This document shows, piece after piece, positions 35,901 through 44,253 of a stretch of 64,000 nt of DNA. This stretch comes from Spirosoma spitsbergense DSM 19989 (GTDB lineage: Bacteria > Bacteroidota > Bacteroidia > Cytophagales > Spirosomataceae). The DNA is taken from contig NZ_KB893592.1 in assembly GCF_000374085.1 (NCBI RefSeq), forward strand, positions 1 to 64,000, written 5' to 3'. The notes under the pieces are model-generated. The model ran no database searches and was not told the DNA's origin. It saw nothing but the letters and a program-made list of their open reading frames with translations. The position numbers were made by a program, and so were the translations under genes. The first letter of the stretch is position 1. Every line of letters starts with the position of its first letter.

Positions 35901-38409
35901 GAGCTTTTCAGTAGGTAGTACCCATCTGCCCAACGTGTACGTAACGGCGACCCTGATTCGGGCCATTGATAACACGAATCTGCCGCTGACGGTAGCCCAC
36001 GGGTTTGCCCCCGTACCGGTGCAGGACGCTGATACAAAACTACCTGTAACTATCACGGCCGCTACGCAATCCCGCTCGAAAACGAAACAGACAATTACCG
36101 TCAAAACGGCTAAGAACGCTCAGGTAACGTTGGCAGTGGTCGACGAGGGGATTCTGCAACTCAAGAACTTTAAAACGCCCGATCCGCACGGATTTTTTTA
36201 CCAGAAACGGGCACTGGAAGTCGGTAGTCACGATCTATACGCCCTGCTTTACCCGGAACTATCGCTGAAGTCCACCTCGAGCGTGGGGGGGGATGGGTAC
36301 GATTTGGAGAAGCGGGTCAATCCGCTCAGCAATGGCCGCGTTCAGTTGGTTGCCCTTTGGAGCGGGATATTGGAGACCGGTTCGGATGGGGAAGCAACAT
36401 TCTCGGTCAATATCCCGCAGTTCTCGGGCGACTTACGTGTGATGGCCGTTGCCTACAAAGACAACGCCTTTGGGTCGGCAAACACAAACATGAAAGTAGC
36501 CGATCCCATTGTCATCAGTTCGGGAGTTCCCCGCTTTCTGACTCCCGGCGACCAACTCGAATTACCCGTCAACCTGAGCAATACGACAAAGCAGGTAGCG
36601 ACCGTTACGACCAAACTGAGCCTGACCGGGCCACTAGTAGCCGACAGCCTCAGTACGCAGAAATTGACCATTCAGCCCGGTCGCGAGAGCCGGGCTATCT
36701 TCCGGATATCGGCAAAGCAGGCAATTGGTGCCGGAACGATTACCATAACGGCCAACGGCCTAAACGAAACGTTTACCGAAAAGACGGAGATTACTGTTCG
36801 CCCGGCGGCTTCCCTGCAAAAAACGACCGTATCGGGTGCTGTAGCCGGTGGAAAATCGCAGACCCTTCAACTGGCCGGAAACCGTGCGACGGACCGTTTC
36901 TTGCCCGGTACGTCAAAAGCCAGCCTTACCCTAAGCCGGTCGCCAGTGGTGCAGTACGGACGGGAATTATCGTACCTGCTGGGGTATCCACATGGCTGTA
37001 TCGAGCAAACAATTTCGAAAGCATTCCCGCAATTATACTTCGCCGATTTGGCCAAACAACTGAATACCAACACGTATTTCGTACGGGCGGGCGACAGCGA
37101 CTTAAACCCGGCCACCAATGTCCGGCAGGCGATCCAGACGGTCGAAAGTTTGCAAACACCCGGTGGCGGATTCAGCATGTGGCCGGGCATGGCCGTGGTA
37201 TCGGGTAGGGCCAATGTAGATAACTGGGCTACAGCTTATGCGCTGCATTTTCTGGCCGAAGCACAGGAAGCGGGTTATGAAGTACGTCCCTCGGTTACAA
37301 CCCAGGCCATCGACTTTTTAACCACGCTCACCAACCGGCCAGCCACCGAAAACGACATTACATTCGACGAAGCCGGTGGTCGCACCTTTCGCAAAGTGGC
37401 CAGCCGGACCAATATCTATGCGCTTTATGCGCTGGCCATTGCGGGTAAACCCAACCGGTCGGCTATGAACTATTACAAACAGAACAGCGGGTTGCTTACG
37501 CCCGATAGTCGGTATCTGCTGGCTTCTACCTTCTTCCGTGTGGGAGACACCCGCAGTTTTTCGGCCCTGCTGCCCAAAAAATTCACTGATAATACAACGG
37601 GCAGACAAACGGCGGGTAGCTACGCGTCGCCCATTCGGAATCTGGCGCTGGTGCTGGATGTATTGGTGGAAACCGATGGCAACAACATTCAAATTCCAAC
37701 CCTGGCCCGGCAACTGGCCGGAGCGCTGAAACAGGCGACTTACCTCAACACGCAGGAGGCTTCCTTTGCGTTTCTGGCGCTGGGGAAGCTGTCCCGTCAA
37801 TCGGCAAACAGCACAGCTACCGCGACCGTTTCGGTAGGGAAAACTGTAGTTGGTGCCTTGAACGGCCCATTGCTAACCATCAAGAGAGTTCCCACAAACA
37901 CCCCGCTCAACCTGGCAGCTCAGGGTACTGGCAACGTGTATTACTTTGCCCAGAGCGAAGGCATCCCGGCAAACGGAAAAATCACCGAAGAATATAACGG
38001 TTTGCGGGTTCGCCGGTCTTACCTCAGCCGGGCTGGAGAACCGCTCGACAACATCCGGCAGAATGATCTGGTCGTGGTAAAGATCACCCTGGCTAGTACC
38101 AACGGACTGACTATTGAGAACGTGGTCGTCACGGATTTACTCCCGGCGGGGCTGGAAGTTGAAAACCCACGCCTGAGTGAGCCGCGTGATATGCCCTGGA
38201 TCCAAAAACCTGCCACGCCCGATTATTTCGACCTGCGCGACGACCGGATTAACTTCTACACGACGGCTACCGGCACCGAAAAATCGTTCTATTACCTGGC
38301 GCGGGCGGTTTCGCGGGGGCAGTTTGTTGTGGGGCCGGTTTCGGCCGATGCCATGTATAACGGGGAATATCGGAGTTATAATGGAGCGCGTATACTAACG
38401 GTGAAATAA
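32902..38409 (+). CDS. Alpha-2-macroglobulin family lipoprotein with thioester motif
   Basis: An 1835-residue envelope protein. The start is placed at ATG 32902; the signal peptide ends in lipobox LLLLQC. MG1-MG2 and later macroglobulin domains fill the N-terminal two thirds (for example the MG2-like DRDIYRPGETIHFN); the alpha-2-macroglobulin core region is VNIPQFSGDLRVMAVAYKD. The thioester motif GCIEQ has its Cys at residue 1366 and the Gln three residues later, so covalent trapping of proteases is possible. A terpenoid-cyclase-like helical thioester domain and a C-terminal receptor-like domain follow. Together with PBP1C it is thought to guard and repair the envelope when proteases or cell-wall attack breach it. 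Confidence 0.92.
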   Translation: MQMHLPYYTRFGLLSSLLSLLLLQCSRLPFNEVAVVGSNFGDVVQQTQNLTFTFNKNIGPTNQFGDWDSTQYVRFIPAIQGKFKWTAPNELVFSPTKALDPATDYRAELTDNLLKRSDKKDLKISGDAIAFHTPYLQLASVENWWSRSRETGQPVAKTRLNFNYPISSAEVAGKVTVTTDDKALTLQMAPGDAPNTVALTLTNAPAQKNGQPLLVRVDKGVKVPNTAYVSKEVVEATSTLPSRFKIDIADVQTSYENAQGIIRVITTQTLQADGRLSALYTIQPAVETTAELTENGFIIRGNFNEADTYVLTLTDQIRGELSTQLEEPVTRDLFFGKMPASIQFTNKKALYLSSKGAHNVGLNIVNVPNVQVKIAKVYENNLLSYFRNNRYEDYRENASGDWGPSGTFNYSDDDQGDLSTVLVNKTVETADLPKVRGVSALNLALPDANNEFRGVYLVSVDSKDEAYLQANQLVSLSDIGLVAHQTKNEVFVWANSIHTAEPLQGVEVTLVSNNNQSVYTLKTDGSGFVKFDKVTEKAPGFKIALLTARTSDDFNFLFLPDTQVETSRFDVAGKYDNESGFDAFVYGDRDIYRPGETIHFNTVIRSQSWQSVGEIPVLIRILTPNGRELQVFRKTTNAQGAVTTDVPLSPATVTGSYSIEVLNANNVLLASQSVSVEEFVPDRIKVDVLTDKSTYKSGQTITLSATATNLFGPPAADRSYEMELQLKRKAFAPKGFEEYDFDISNSQSGANAGKDDVFPKEVRQGRTNANGQATEKFPIPALYQDIGLLEAKLFITVFDENGRPVNRLRRLDVLTQDTFFGTRLPDRYVATNTPVSPELVALDPAGTVRASASAAVDVVRYDYQTVIEKESNGGQIKYTTKRREKSVYSNVLMFKGGKASFRYVPTVSGEYEIRVRRPNAVNYAATGFYAYGYGSTSASSFEVSQEGQVLMTLDKPVYQTGDKAKVLFKAPFDGKLLVTVERNSVLEQVWLKTTNKSAEWSFSVGSTHLPNVYVTATLIRAIDNTNLPLTVAHGFAPVPVQDADTKLPVTITAATQSRSKTKQTITVKTAKNAQVTLAVVDEGILQLKNFKTPDPHGFFYQKRALEVGSHDLYALLYPELSLKSTSSVGGDGYDLEKRVNPLSNGRVQLVALWSGILETGSDGEATFSVNIPQFSGDLRVMAVAYKDNAFGSANTNMKVADPIVISSGVPRFLTPGDQLELPVNLSNTTKQVATVTTKLSLTGPLVADSLSTQKLTIQPGRESRAIFRISAKQAIGAGTITITANGLNETFTEKTEITVRPAASLQKTTVSGAVAGGKSQTLQLAGNRATDRFLPGTSKASLTLSRSPVVQYGRELSYLLGYPHGCIEQTISKAFPQLYFADLAKQLNTNTYFVRAGDSDLNPATNVRQAIQTVESLQTPGGGFSMWPGMAVVSGRANVDNWATAYALHFLAEAQEAGYEVRPSVTTQAIDFLTTLTNRPATENDITFDEAGGRTFRKVASRTNIYALYALAIAGKPNRSAMNYYKQNSGLLTPDSRYLLASTFFRVGDTRSFSALLPKKFTDNTTGRQTAGSYASPIRNLALVLDVLVETDGNNIQIPTLARQLAGALKQATYLNTQEASFAFLALGKLSRQSANSTATATVSVGKTVVGALNGPLLTIKRVPTNTPLNLAAQGTGNVYYFAQSEGIPANGKITEEYNGLRVRRSYLSRAGEPLDNIRQNDLVVVKITLASTNGLTIENVVVTDLLPAGLEVENPRLSEPRDMPWIQKPATPDYFDLRDDRINFYTTATGTEKSFYYLARAVSRGQFVVGPVSADAMYNGEYRSYNGARILTVK

Positions 38410-38529
38410 GAAATTGGCAGCCCTGTTCATACAGGGTTGCTAAAAGAATCACCTGAACATGTTACCTTGTCAAGTTGTTAGTCAGCCAGAACTTAATCCT
38501 GCTAACCATCGCTGTAAAACTACTTTCTC

Positions 38530-39660
38530 ATGCCGTGTGATGCCGACGTTATTATTATTGGTGGTGGGCTGGCAGGGCTGGTAGCGGGCATTCATCTCTC
38601 ACAGAAGAATTTCCGGGTAATTCTGATTGAGAAGCAGTCCTATCCACATCACAAGGTTTGTGGTGAATACGTATCAAACGAGGTGCTTCCCTATCTCGAC
38701 CAGTTAAGGGTATCGGTCGATACACTCAACCCTTCCCGAATCAACCGGTTTCAATTGAGCACGGCTTCCGGAAAATCTGTAGAAAGTAAACTACCGCTGG
38801 GCGGGTTTGGTGTGAGCCGGTATCGGCTCGATGATTTGCTGTACCAAAAGGCTGTTCTTTCAGGCGTACAGACGATACAAAACCAGGCAGAGGCCGTTCA
38901 GTTTCATGACAATCAGTTTACTGTGGCCACTACCGGCGGGCAAACATATACCGCAAAACTGGTCATTGGTGCCTACGGAAAACGGTCCATATTGGATAAG
39001 CAGTTAAACCGGCCATTCATTCAGCAGGCATCGCCCTGGCTGGGCGTCAAAGCCCATTACCGGGCAGATATTCCTAATGACCAGGTTTCGCTCCATAATT
39101 TCGAGGGGGGTTACTGCGGCCTAAGTCAGGTGGAAGATGGCATCGTCAATGCCTGCTATCTGGCCCATTACAATAGTTTCAAACAGTATAAAAATGTAGC
39201 CGAATTTCAGGAGCGTGTACTGCGGAAAAACCCTTTTCTGAATCGCTTTTTCGCCAGTGCTACCCCTTTATTTGATAAGCCGCTGGTCATTAGCCAGATT
39301 TCTTTCTCAAAAAAACAGCCTGTAGAAAACCATGTGCTGATGAGTGGTGACACCGCCGGGCTTATCCATCCCCTTTGTGGCAATGGCATGGCCATGGCCA
39401 TTCACAGCGCCAAAATCCTGTCTGAACTGATTGAAACGCATTACCAGCCTCATGCCTTCGACAGAGCCACTTTAGAGAAACAATACACCCTTGCCTGGAC
39501 GAATGAATTTAACAAACGACTAACTGCCGGGCGTGCCCTACAGTACGTACTGCAATCGCCTTTGGCCACATCACTCGTGATGCAGGGAGTGCAGCTAACG
39601 CCGGGAATATTACCGCTTATTATCAAACAAACGCACGGAAATCCCTTAGTTGCGGCTTAG
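38530..39660 (+). CDS. FAD-dependent oxidoreductase of the type III PKS locus
   Basis: A 376-residue flavoprotein of the geranylgeranyl-reductase/aromatic-hydroxylase superfamily. The dinucleotide motif IIGGGLAGLVAG is at residues 8-19, CGEYVSNE follows the first loop, and the second FAD motif SGDTAGLIHPLCGNGMA lies near 273-289. No membrane anchor is present. It is the first gene of the locus. By analogy with the Streptomyces srs operon (type III PKS, methyltransferase, flavoprotein) I infer that it hydroxylates or reduces the lipid product. A plain enoyl or isoprenoid reductase role remains possible. Confidence 0.85.
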   Translation: MPCDADVIIIGGGLAGLVAGIHLSQKNFRVILIEKQSYPHHKVCGEYVSNEVLPYLDQLRVSVDTLNPSRINRFQLSTASGKSVESKLPLGGFGVSRYRLDDLLYQKAVLSGVQTIQNQAEAVQFHDNQFTVATTGGQTYTAKLVIGAYGKRSILDKQLNRPFIQQASPWLGVKAHYRADIPNDQVSLHNFEGGYCGLSQVEDGIVNACYLAHYNSFKQYKNVAEFQERVLRKNPFLNRFFASATPLFDKPLVISQISFSKKQPVENHVLMSGDTAGLIHPLCGNGMAMAIHSAKILSELIETHYQPHAFDRATLEKQYTLAWTNEFNKRLTAGRALQYVLQSPLATSLVMQGVQLTPGILPLIIKQTHGNPLVAA

Positions 39661-39701
39661 TAAGTTACCAGGGATACTGCCTCATTAGTTAGACGAATCG
39701 A

Positions 39702-40415
39702 ATGTCATTGAATACCACACAACGCACGTCCAGAGAAGAGATAATGGATGATTTCTCGATGGAAGGCACTGAACTGAAGGAAGCTCTGGATAAAATTGCC
39801 GAGATTAACCAGTGGCTGGGTGGCAATAAAATCACACTTGATGGCATAAAGGCCCTGCTAAAAAATCAGCCGAAGGATAAACCCATTTCCATTCTGGATA
39901 TCGGCTGTGGCAATGGGGATATGTGCCGCGCCATTGCCGACTTCGCCCGGCAGGAAAACCGAACCATCTCGGTTCTGGGCATCGATGCCAACCAATATAC
40001 GATTAGCTACGCCGAAGCCTGTTCTAAAGAGTATCCCTCGATAACCTACCGGGTGCAGGATGTTTTCAGCGAAGCGTTTAAAGCGGTACAGTACGACATT
40101 GCCGTATGTACGCTAACCCTTCACCACTTTTCGGACGAAGCCATTTTGGCTCTGATGAAGTTACTATCGGAACAAGCCAAGCTGGGCGTAGTTATCAATG
40201 ACCTGCAACGGAGTGCAATTCCCTACCGGTTATTTCAACTCATCTGCTTCGTTTTTGGGCTGAACAGAATGTCCAGAGAAGACGGACTGACATCCATTCT
40301 TCGGGGTTTTAAGCGGGCTGACCTGGAGAACTATTCCAGACAGCTGCATCTGAAAGAGTACAGTATCAACTGGCGATGGGCGTTTCGCTATCAATGGATT
40401 ATAAAAAACCTATGA
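39702..40415 (+). CDS. SAM-dependent class I methyltransferase of the PKS locus
   Basis: A 237-residue methyltransferase. Motif I (ISILDIGCGNGDM) is at residues 62-74 and an acidic residue at the end of the second strand (LGIDANQ) binds the SAM ribose; LTLHHFSDEAIL forms the later motif. It belongs to the Methyltransf_11/25-like group that often acts on phenolic or quinone rings. Its stop overlaps the start of the type III synthase as ATGA, so the two are translated in step. It probably methylates the synthase product. Confidence 0.88.
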   Translation: MSLNTTQRTSREEIMDDFSMEGTELKEALDKIAEINQWLGGNKITLDGIKALLKNQPKDKPISILDIGCGNGDMCRAIADFARQENRTISVLGIDANQYTISYAEACSKEYPSITYRVQDVFSEAFKAVQYDIAVCTLTLHHFSDEAILALMKLLSEQAKLGVVINDLQRSAIPYRLFQLICFVFGLNRMSREDGLTSILRGFKRADLENYSRQLHLKEYSINWRWAFRYQWIIKNL

Positions 40416-41464
40416 GTGTACGAATTACAGCAGTAGCGAAAGCATTACCTCAACATTGGCGCGATACGAGTGATATTTTACCTTTTCTGGATGTTTGGCT
40501 GGCCGGGCAGGACAGTCGGTTTCAACGGAAAGTAAAGAAGATATTTGAAAACGCGGCTGTCGACCGGCGGTACTCGGTTATGAGTCCGGAAGAGGTTTTT
40601 GCACAAACTACGTTCGCCGAGAAAAATGCCATCTACGCTCGTGAAGCCATTAAACTGGGCGAGGAAGCCCTGAAAAGCGCGCTGGCAAAAACGACGTGGC
40701 AACTGACGGATATTGACTACCTGATTACCGTGAGCTGCACCGGCATTATGATTCCATCGCTGGATGCGTACCTGATTAACAACTTGCAAATGCGGCAGGA
40801 CGTGGTTCGGCTTCCCGTTACCGAAATGGGTTGCGCGGCTGGCGTGTCGGGTATTATTTACGCCAAGAACTTTCTGAAAGCCAATCCCGGCAAGCGGGCC
40901 GCGTTGATAGCGGTAGAGTCACCAACAGCTACATTCCAGCTGGACGATTACTCGATGGCCAACATCGTGAGCGCAGCTATCTTTGGCGATGGTGCCGCCT
41001 GCGTACTCCTTTCGTCGCATGAAGAAGATACCGGACCGGAAGTGGTAGCCGAAGATATGTACCACTTTTATGATGCTACGAACATGATGGGGTTCGGCCT
41101 GACCAACACCGGTTTGCAGATGATTCTGGACAAAGCCGTGACAGATACCATTGCGGAACATTTCCCGGCTATTATATACCCGTTCCTGGCCAAAAATCAA
41201 CTCAATATCGAGGATATTGAGCACCTTATTTTCCACCCCGGCGGGCGGAAAATCGTGGAAGTCGTGCAGGACATTTTCGGTAAAATGGGGAAGAACATCG
41301 ACGAGACGAAGGAAGTTTTACGAAAATACGGCAACATGTCCAGTGCTACGGTCCTGTATGTACTAGAACAATTTATGGACAAAGGATGTCCTACCGATAC
41401 GTACGGGCTTATGCTCAGTTTTGGGCCGGGTTTTTCGGCACAGCGCGTTTTGCTACGATGGTAA
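40412..41464 (+). CDS. Type III polyketide synthase (alkylresorcinol/alkylpyrone-type)
   Basis: A 350-residue chalcone-synthase-fold enzyme. The start is set at ATG 40412, overlapping the methyltransferase stop; a longer frame opens at 40376 but lies inside that gene. The catalytic triad is Cys141 (EMGCAAGVSG), His275 (FHPGGRK) and Asn308 (YGNMSSATV). The C-terminal GFGPGF-like loop is SFGPGFSAQ. Bacterial enzymes of this class take a long acyl starter, add malonyl units and cyclise to resorcinols or pyrones. The neighbouring carrier-protein genes suggest that the starter arrives on a private ACP. The exact ring type is not predictable. Confidence 0.93.
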   Translation: MSVRITAVAKALPQHWRDTSDILPFLDVWLAGQDSRFQRKVKKIFENAAVDRRYSVMSPEEVFAQTTFAEKNAIYAREAIKLGEEALKSALAKTTWQLTDIDYLITVSCTGIMIPSLDAYLINNLQMRQDVVRLPVTEMGCAAGVSGIIYAKNFLKANPGKRAALIAVESPTATFQLDDYSMANIVSAAIFGDGAACVLLSSHEEDTGPEVVAEDMYHFYDATNMMGFGLTNTGLQMILDKAVTDTIAEHFPAIIYPFLAKNQLNIEDIEHLIFHPGGRKIVEVVQDIFGKMGKNIDETKEVLRKYGNMSSATVLYVLEQFMDKGCPTDTYGLMLSFGPGFSAQRVLLRW

Positions 41465-42255
41465 CCGAATTTGGTCAACATAATTATTGGGCCGTTATCC
41501 TGGGCGGTAGCAAAGGACTGGGACTGGCAACGGCGCAGAAACTGGCGCAGCACGGCATGAACCTTTGCATCGTGCATCGAACCCGAAAAGCAGACCTCCC
41601 CGACGCAGCCAGGGAATTCAGCCGGATGGAAGCGGAAGGAGTCAAGTGTATTGATTTCAATGTGGATGCGACCAGTGCCGAAAAGCGAACGTCCGTTATT
41701 GAAAATTTGCGTGAGCAGATGGGCGGGCAGGGAAAAATCAGGGCGTTGGTTCACAGCATAGCGAAGGGCAACCTGAAACCAATGCTGGCTCAGGAACAAC
41801 CCAGCCTTCAGCACGACGATTTTCAGCTAACCATCGACGCAATGGCCATCAGTTTGTATGACTGGGCAAAAGCACTGGTGATGGAAACTATGTTTGCCCC
41901 CGATGCCCGAATTATTAGCTTTACCAGTGAGGGAAGCACAAAAGCCTGGAAAAATTACGCAGCCGTTTCGGCGGCAAAAGCAGCACTGGAAGCCATTTCA
42001 AGGAGTATTGCGCTGGAGATGGCTCCTTTAGGTATCCGGGCAAACTGCCTTATGGCAGGGGTTACCGATACAGCATCACTACGAATGATTCCTGATTCTG
42101 CTACCTTGCTGGCTCACAGTCAGCAACGAAATCCGATGGCCCGGTTAACTACGCCCGGTGATGTGGCGAACGTAGTTTATTTACTTTGTAAAGACGAAGC
42201 CGCCTGGATTAACGGTACGGTTATTCCGGTTAACGGTGGTGAACATCTTCAATAA
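41458..42255 (+). CDS. Enoyl-ACP-reductase-like SDR of the PKS locus
   Basis: A 265-residue SDR with start at ATG 41458, overlapping the synthase stop by 7 bases; the frame opens earlier (41386) inside the synthase. ILGGSKGLGLA binds the cofactor. The active site is Tyr167 and Lys174 (YAAVSAAK), spaced Y-x6-K as in enoyl-ACP reductases FabI/FabL rather than the Y-x3-K of ketoreductases; HSIAKGNLKPM also fits the enoyl-reductase family. I therefore predict reduction of trans-2-enoyl-ACP. A carbonyl reductase role cannot be excluded. Confidence 0.82.
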   Translation: MVTEFGQHNYWAVILGGSKGLGLATAQKLAQHGMNLCIVHRTRKADLPDAAREFSRMEAEGVKCIDFNVDATSAEKRTSVIENLREQMGGQGKIRALVHSIAKGNLKPMLAQEQPSLQHDDFQLTIDAMAISLYDWAKALVMETMFAPDARIISFTSEGSTKAWKNYAAVSAAKAALEAISRSIALEMAPLGIRANCLMAGVTDTASLRMIPDSATLLAHSQQRNPMARLTTPGDVANVVYLLCKDEAAWINGTVIPVNGGEHLQ

Positions 42256-42709
42256 ATTTTACGTGCAGCCATTCGACTATATCCTCTTAAAACTACCCTA
42301 CAGCAAACCGTTCCTGTTTGTCGATACCCTCCAGGTTGTTACGGAGAATGGCGTGGAAGGGCAGTACACCTTTCCAGCCGATTCGTCTTTTTATGCCGGA
42401 CATTTTAATAAAATGCCCGTTACACCCGGTGTTATCCTGACGGAGGTAATGGCGCAAATTGGGGTCGTTTGTCTGGGTATTTTTCTGCTGAATGACTCCC
42501 CAACCGACGAACTGGAAGTCGCCCTGACTGCCACACAGATTGATTTTTATAAGCCCGTTTTTCCCGGAGAAACCGTTACGGTTCGGTCAAGTAAAGACTT
42601 TTTCCGGTTTCATAAGTTAAAATGCAAGGTAGAGATGCTAAATGGTAAGGACGAACTGGTATGCAGGGGCACCATTGCCGGTATAATGAAGTCGAAATCA
42701 CATGCGTAA
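42236..42709 (+). CDS. FabZ-like 3-hydroxyacyl-ACP dehydratase of the PKS locus
   Basis: A 157-residue hot-dog-fold protein. With the first GTG (42236) as residue 1, the catalytic His56 is in YAGHFNKMPVTPG and the Glu70 in LTEVMAQIG, the FabA/FabZ pair. GTG codons at 42236, 42239 and 42263 are all possible starts; the first two overlap the preceding SDR stop. It should dehydrate 3-hydroxyacyl-ACP made on the locus-specific carrier protein. The 3' end overlaps the ketosynthase start by 8 bases. Confidence 0.85.
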   Translation: MVNIFNKFYVQPFDYILLKLPYSKPFLFVDTLQVVTENGVEGQYTFPADSSFYAGHFNKMPVTPGVILTEVMAQIGVVCLGIFLLNDSPTDELEVALTATQIDFYKPVFPGETVTVRSSKDFFRFHKLKCKVEMLNGKDELVCRGTIAGIMKSKSHA

Positions 42710-43988
42710 TCGGGTTGTTATTACAGGTTTGGGAGTCGTATCGCCTAATGGGGTAGGCGTTCCCGCCTTTCTGGAGGCCATCAAAGCGGGGCAGAGCGGT
42801 ATTACATTCCGTCAGGAACTGGCCAATTTGAAATTCTCCTGTCAGATTGGCGGCATTCCGCCCGTTACGGAAGCGCACAAGCAGCAATACTTCACTGAGT
42901 TACAGCGTAGAGGACTGAACAGCAGTGGCATCATATACGGGGTTATGGCGGGCATGGAAGCCTGGCAACACGCTGGCCTTCCAGCGGCTGGCGATCCAGC
43001 GGCCACCAATGAGCCAGACTGGGACTCGGGCATCATTTTTGGAACTGGCATTTTGAGCGTCGATAAGTTTCGGGAATCAATCTACAAAGTCGATGAGGGG
43101 CAGGTAAGGCGGCTGGGCAGCACAGTTGTACTGCAAATTATGACCAGTGGCGTGAGTGCTTACTTAACCGGCATGACCGGCTGTGGCAACCAGATTAGTG
43201 CCAACTCGTCGGCCTGCGCTACGGGTACTGAAGCCCTCCTGCTTGCGTATGAACGCATAGCCAGCGGCTCGGCCAAACGGATGCTGGCGGGTAGTTGCAG
43301 CGACCACGGCCCTTATATCTGGGGTGGATTCGATGCCATGCGCGTACTGCCCTACCAGTACAACGACGCGCCCGAACGGGCATCGAGGCCGCTTAGTGCT
43401 ACCGCCAGCGGCTTTGTACCCGGCAGTGGCGCGGGGGCACTGGTGCTCGAATCACTGGAAAGTGCGCTGGAACGGAAGGCAACTATCTACGCCGAGGTAC
43501 TGGGCGGACATATGAACTCCGGTGGTCAGCGGGCAGGGGGTACCATGACAGCGCCCAACCCGGTGGCGGTGAAAAAATGCATCGAAACGGCATTGAAGCA
43601 GACGGGTGTTCGGGCCGAAGAGGTTGATGTCATTGACGGTCACTTAACAGCTACCGTAAAAGACCCGGCCGAAGTGACTGCCTGGTGTGAGGCCCTACAG
43701 CGACAGGGGCCAGACTTTCCGTACATTAACTCGCTCAAAGCTATGGTGGGCCATTGCCTGAGTGCTGCCGGAAGTATCGAATGCGTGGCTTCGGTGCTGG
43801 AATTATACAACGGGTTCATTTATCCGTCCGTCAACTCGGAGGATATCCACCCGGATATTATCGCCCGGATTGATGCTGGCCGAATTCCCCGGCAATCCAT
43901 TCAAAAAGAGATTACAATTGTAGCAAAAGCCAATTTTGGTTTTGGCGACGTAAATGCGTGTGTACTTTTAAAGAAGTTTCAATCCTAA
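42702..43988 (+). CDS. FabF-like beta-ketoacyl synthase of the PKS locus
   Basis: A 428-residue ketosynthase distinct from the housekeeping FabF at 21517. The catalytic set is Cys172 (SSACATGTEA), His314 and His351 (MVGHCLSAAGS). The usual THGTGT context of the first His is changed to DGHLTATVKD, which marks a separate subfamily. It should elongate acyl chains on the ACP encoded 7 bases downstream. A chain-length-factor role is unlikely because the Cys is kept. Confidence 0.9.
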   Translation: MRNRVVITGLGVVSPNGVGVPAFLEAIKAGQSGITFRQELANLKFSCQIGGIPPVTEAHKQQYFTELQRRGLNSSGIIYGVMAGMEAWQHAGLPAAGDPAATNEPDWDSGIIFGTGILSVDKFRESIYKVDEGQVRRLGSTVVLQIMTSGVSAYLTGMTGCGNQISANSSACATGTEALLLAYERIASGSAKRMLAGSCSDHGPYIWGGFDAMRVLPYQYNDAPERASRPLSATASGFVPGSGAGALVLESLESALERKATIYAEVLGGHMNSGGQRAGGTMTAPNPVAVKKCIETALKQTGVRAEEVDVIDGHLTATVKDPAEVTAWCEALQRQGPDFPYINSLKAMVGHCLSAAGSIECVASVLELYNGFIYPSVNSEDIHPDIIARIDAGRIPRQSIQKEITIVAKANFGFGDVNACVLLKKFQS

Positions 43989-43995
43989 ACAGACA

Positions 43996-44253
43996 ATGCA
44001 GACAAAAGAAGAATTGATTACTACGCTCAAAACAATTGTGAAACCCTACGTTCAGGATGAGCAGGCATTTGAGCATGTTACCGAGGAAACCGACTTTATC
44101 CGTGATTTAAAGATTAACTCGGCCAATCTGGTCGACATTGCCCTGGATGTGGAGGAAGCCTACGACATCGAAATTGATAATGAGTCAATGGAAAAGATGC
44201 TCACGGTTGGAGCCGCCATTGAGATCATTCAGGAAAAGTTAGCGGCAAAATGA
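43996..44253 (+). CDS. Dedicated acyl carrier protein of the PKS locus
   Basis: An 85-residue acidic carrier protein. The phosphopantetheine Ser42 lies in LKINSANLVDIAL, where the usual DSL is replaced by NSA, so it is clearly unlike AcpP at 22921. It is flanked by a ketosynthase and a phosphopantetheinyl transferase, and its stop overlaps the transferase start as ATGA. It most likely carries the chain that primes the type III synthase. Confidence 0.9.
   Translation: MQTKEELITTLKTIVKPYVQDEQAFEHVTEETDFIRDLKINSANLVDIALDVEEAYDIEIDNESMEKMLTVGAAIEIIQEKLAAK

Noticed and set aside
36357-37208. A 283-codon frame inside the alpha-2-macroglobulin gene
   Set aside because: Its translation is compositionally odd and it lies wholly within a well-supported gene in another frame.
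38417-38440. Hairpin after the alpha-2-macroglobulin gene as a terminator
   Set aside because: The 9-bp stem has no T tract on the plus strand, so I do not call it a terminator.
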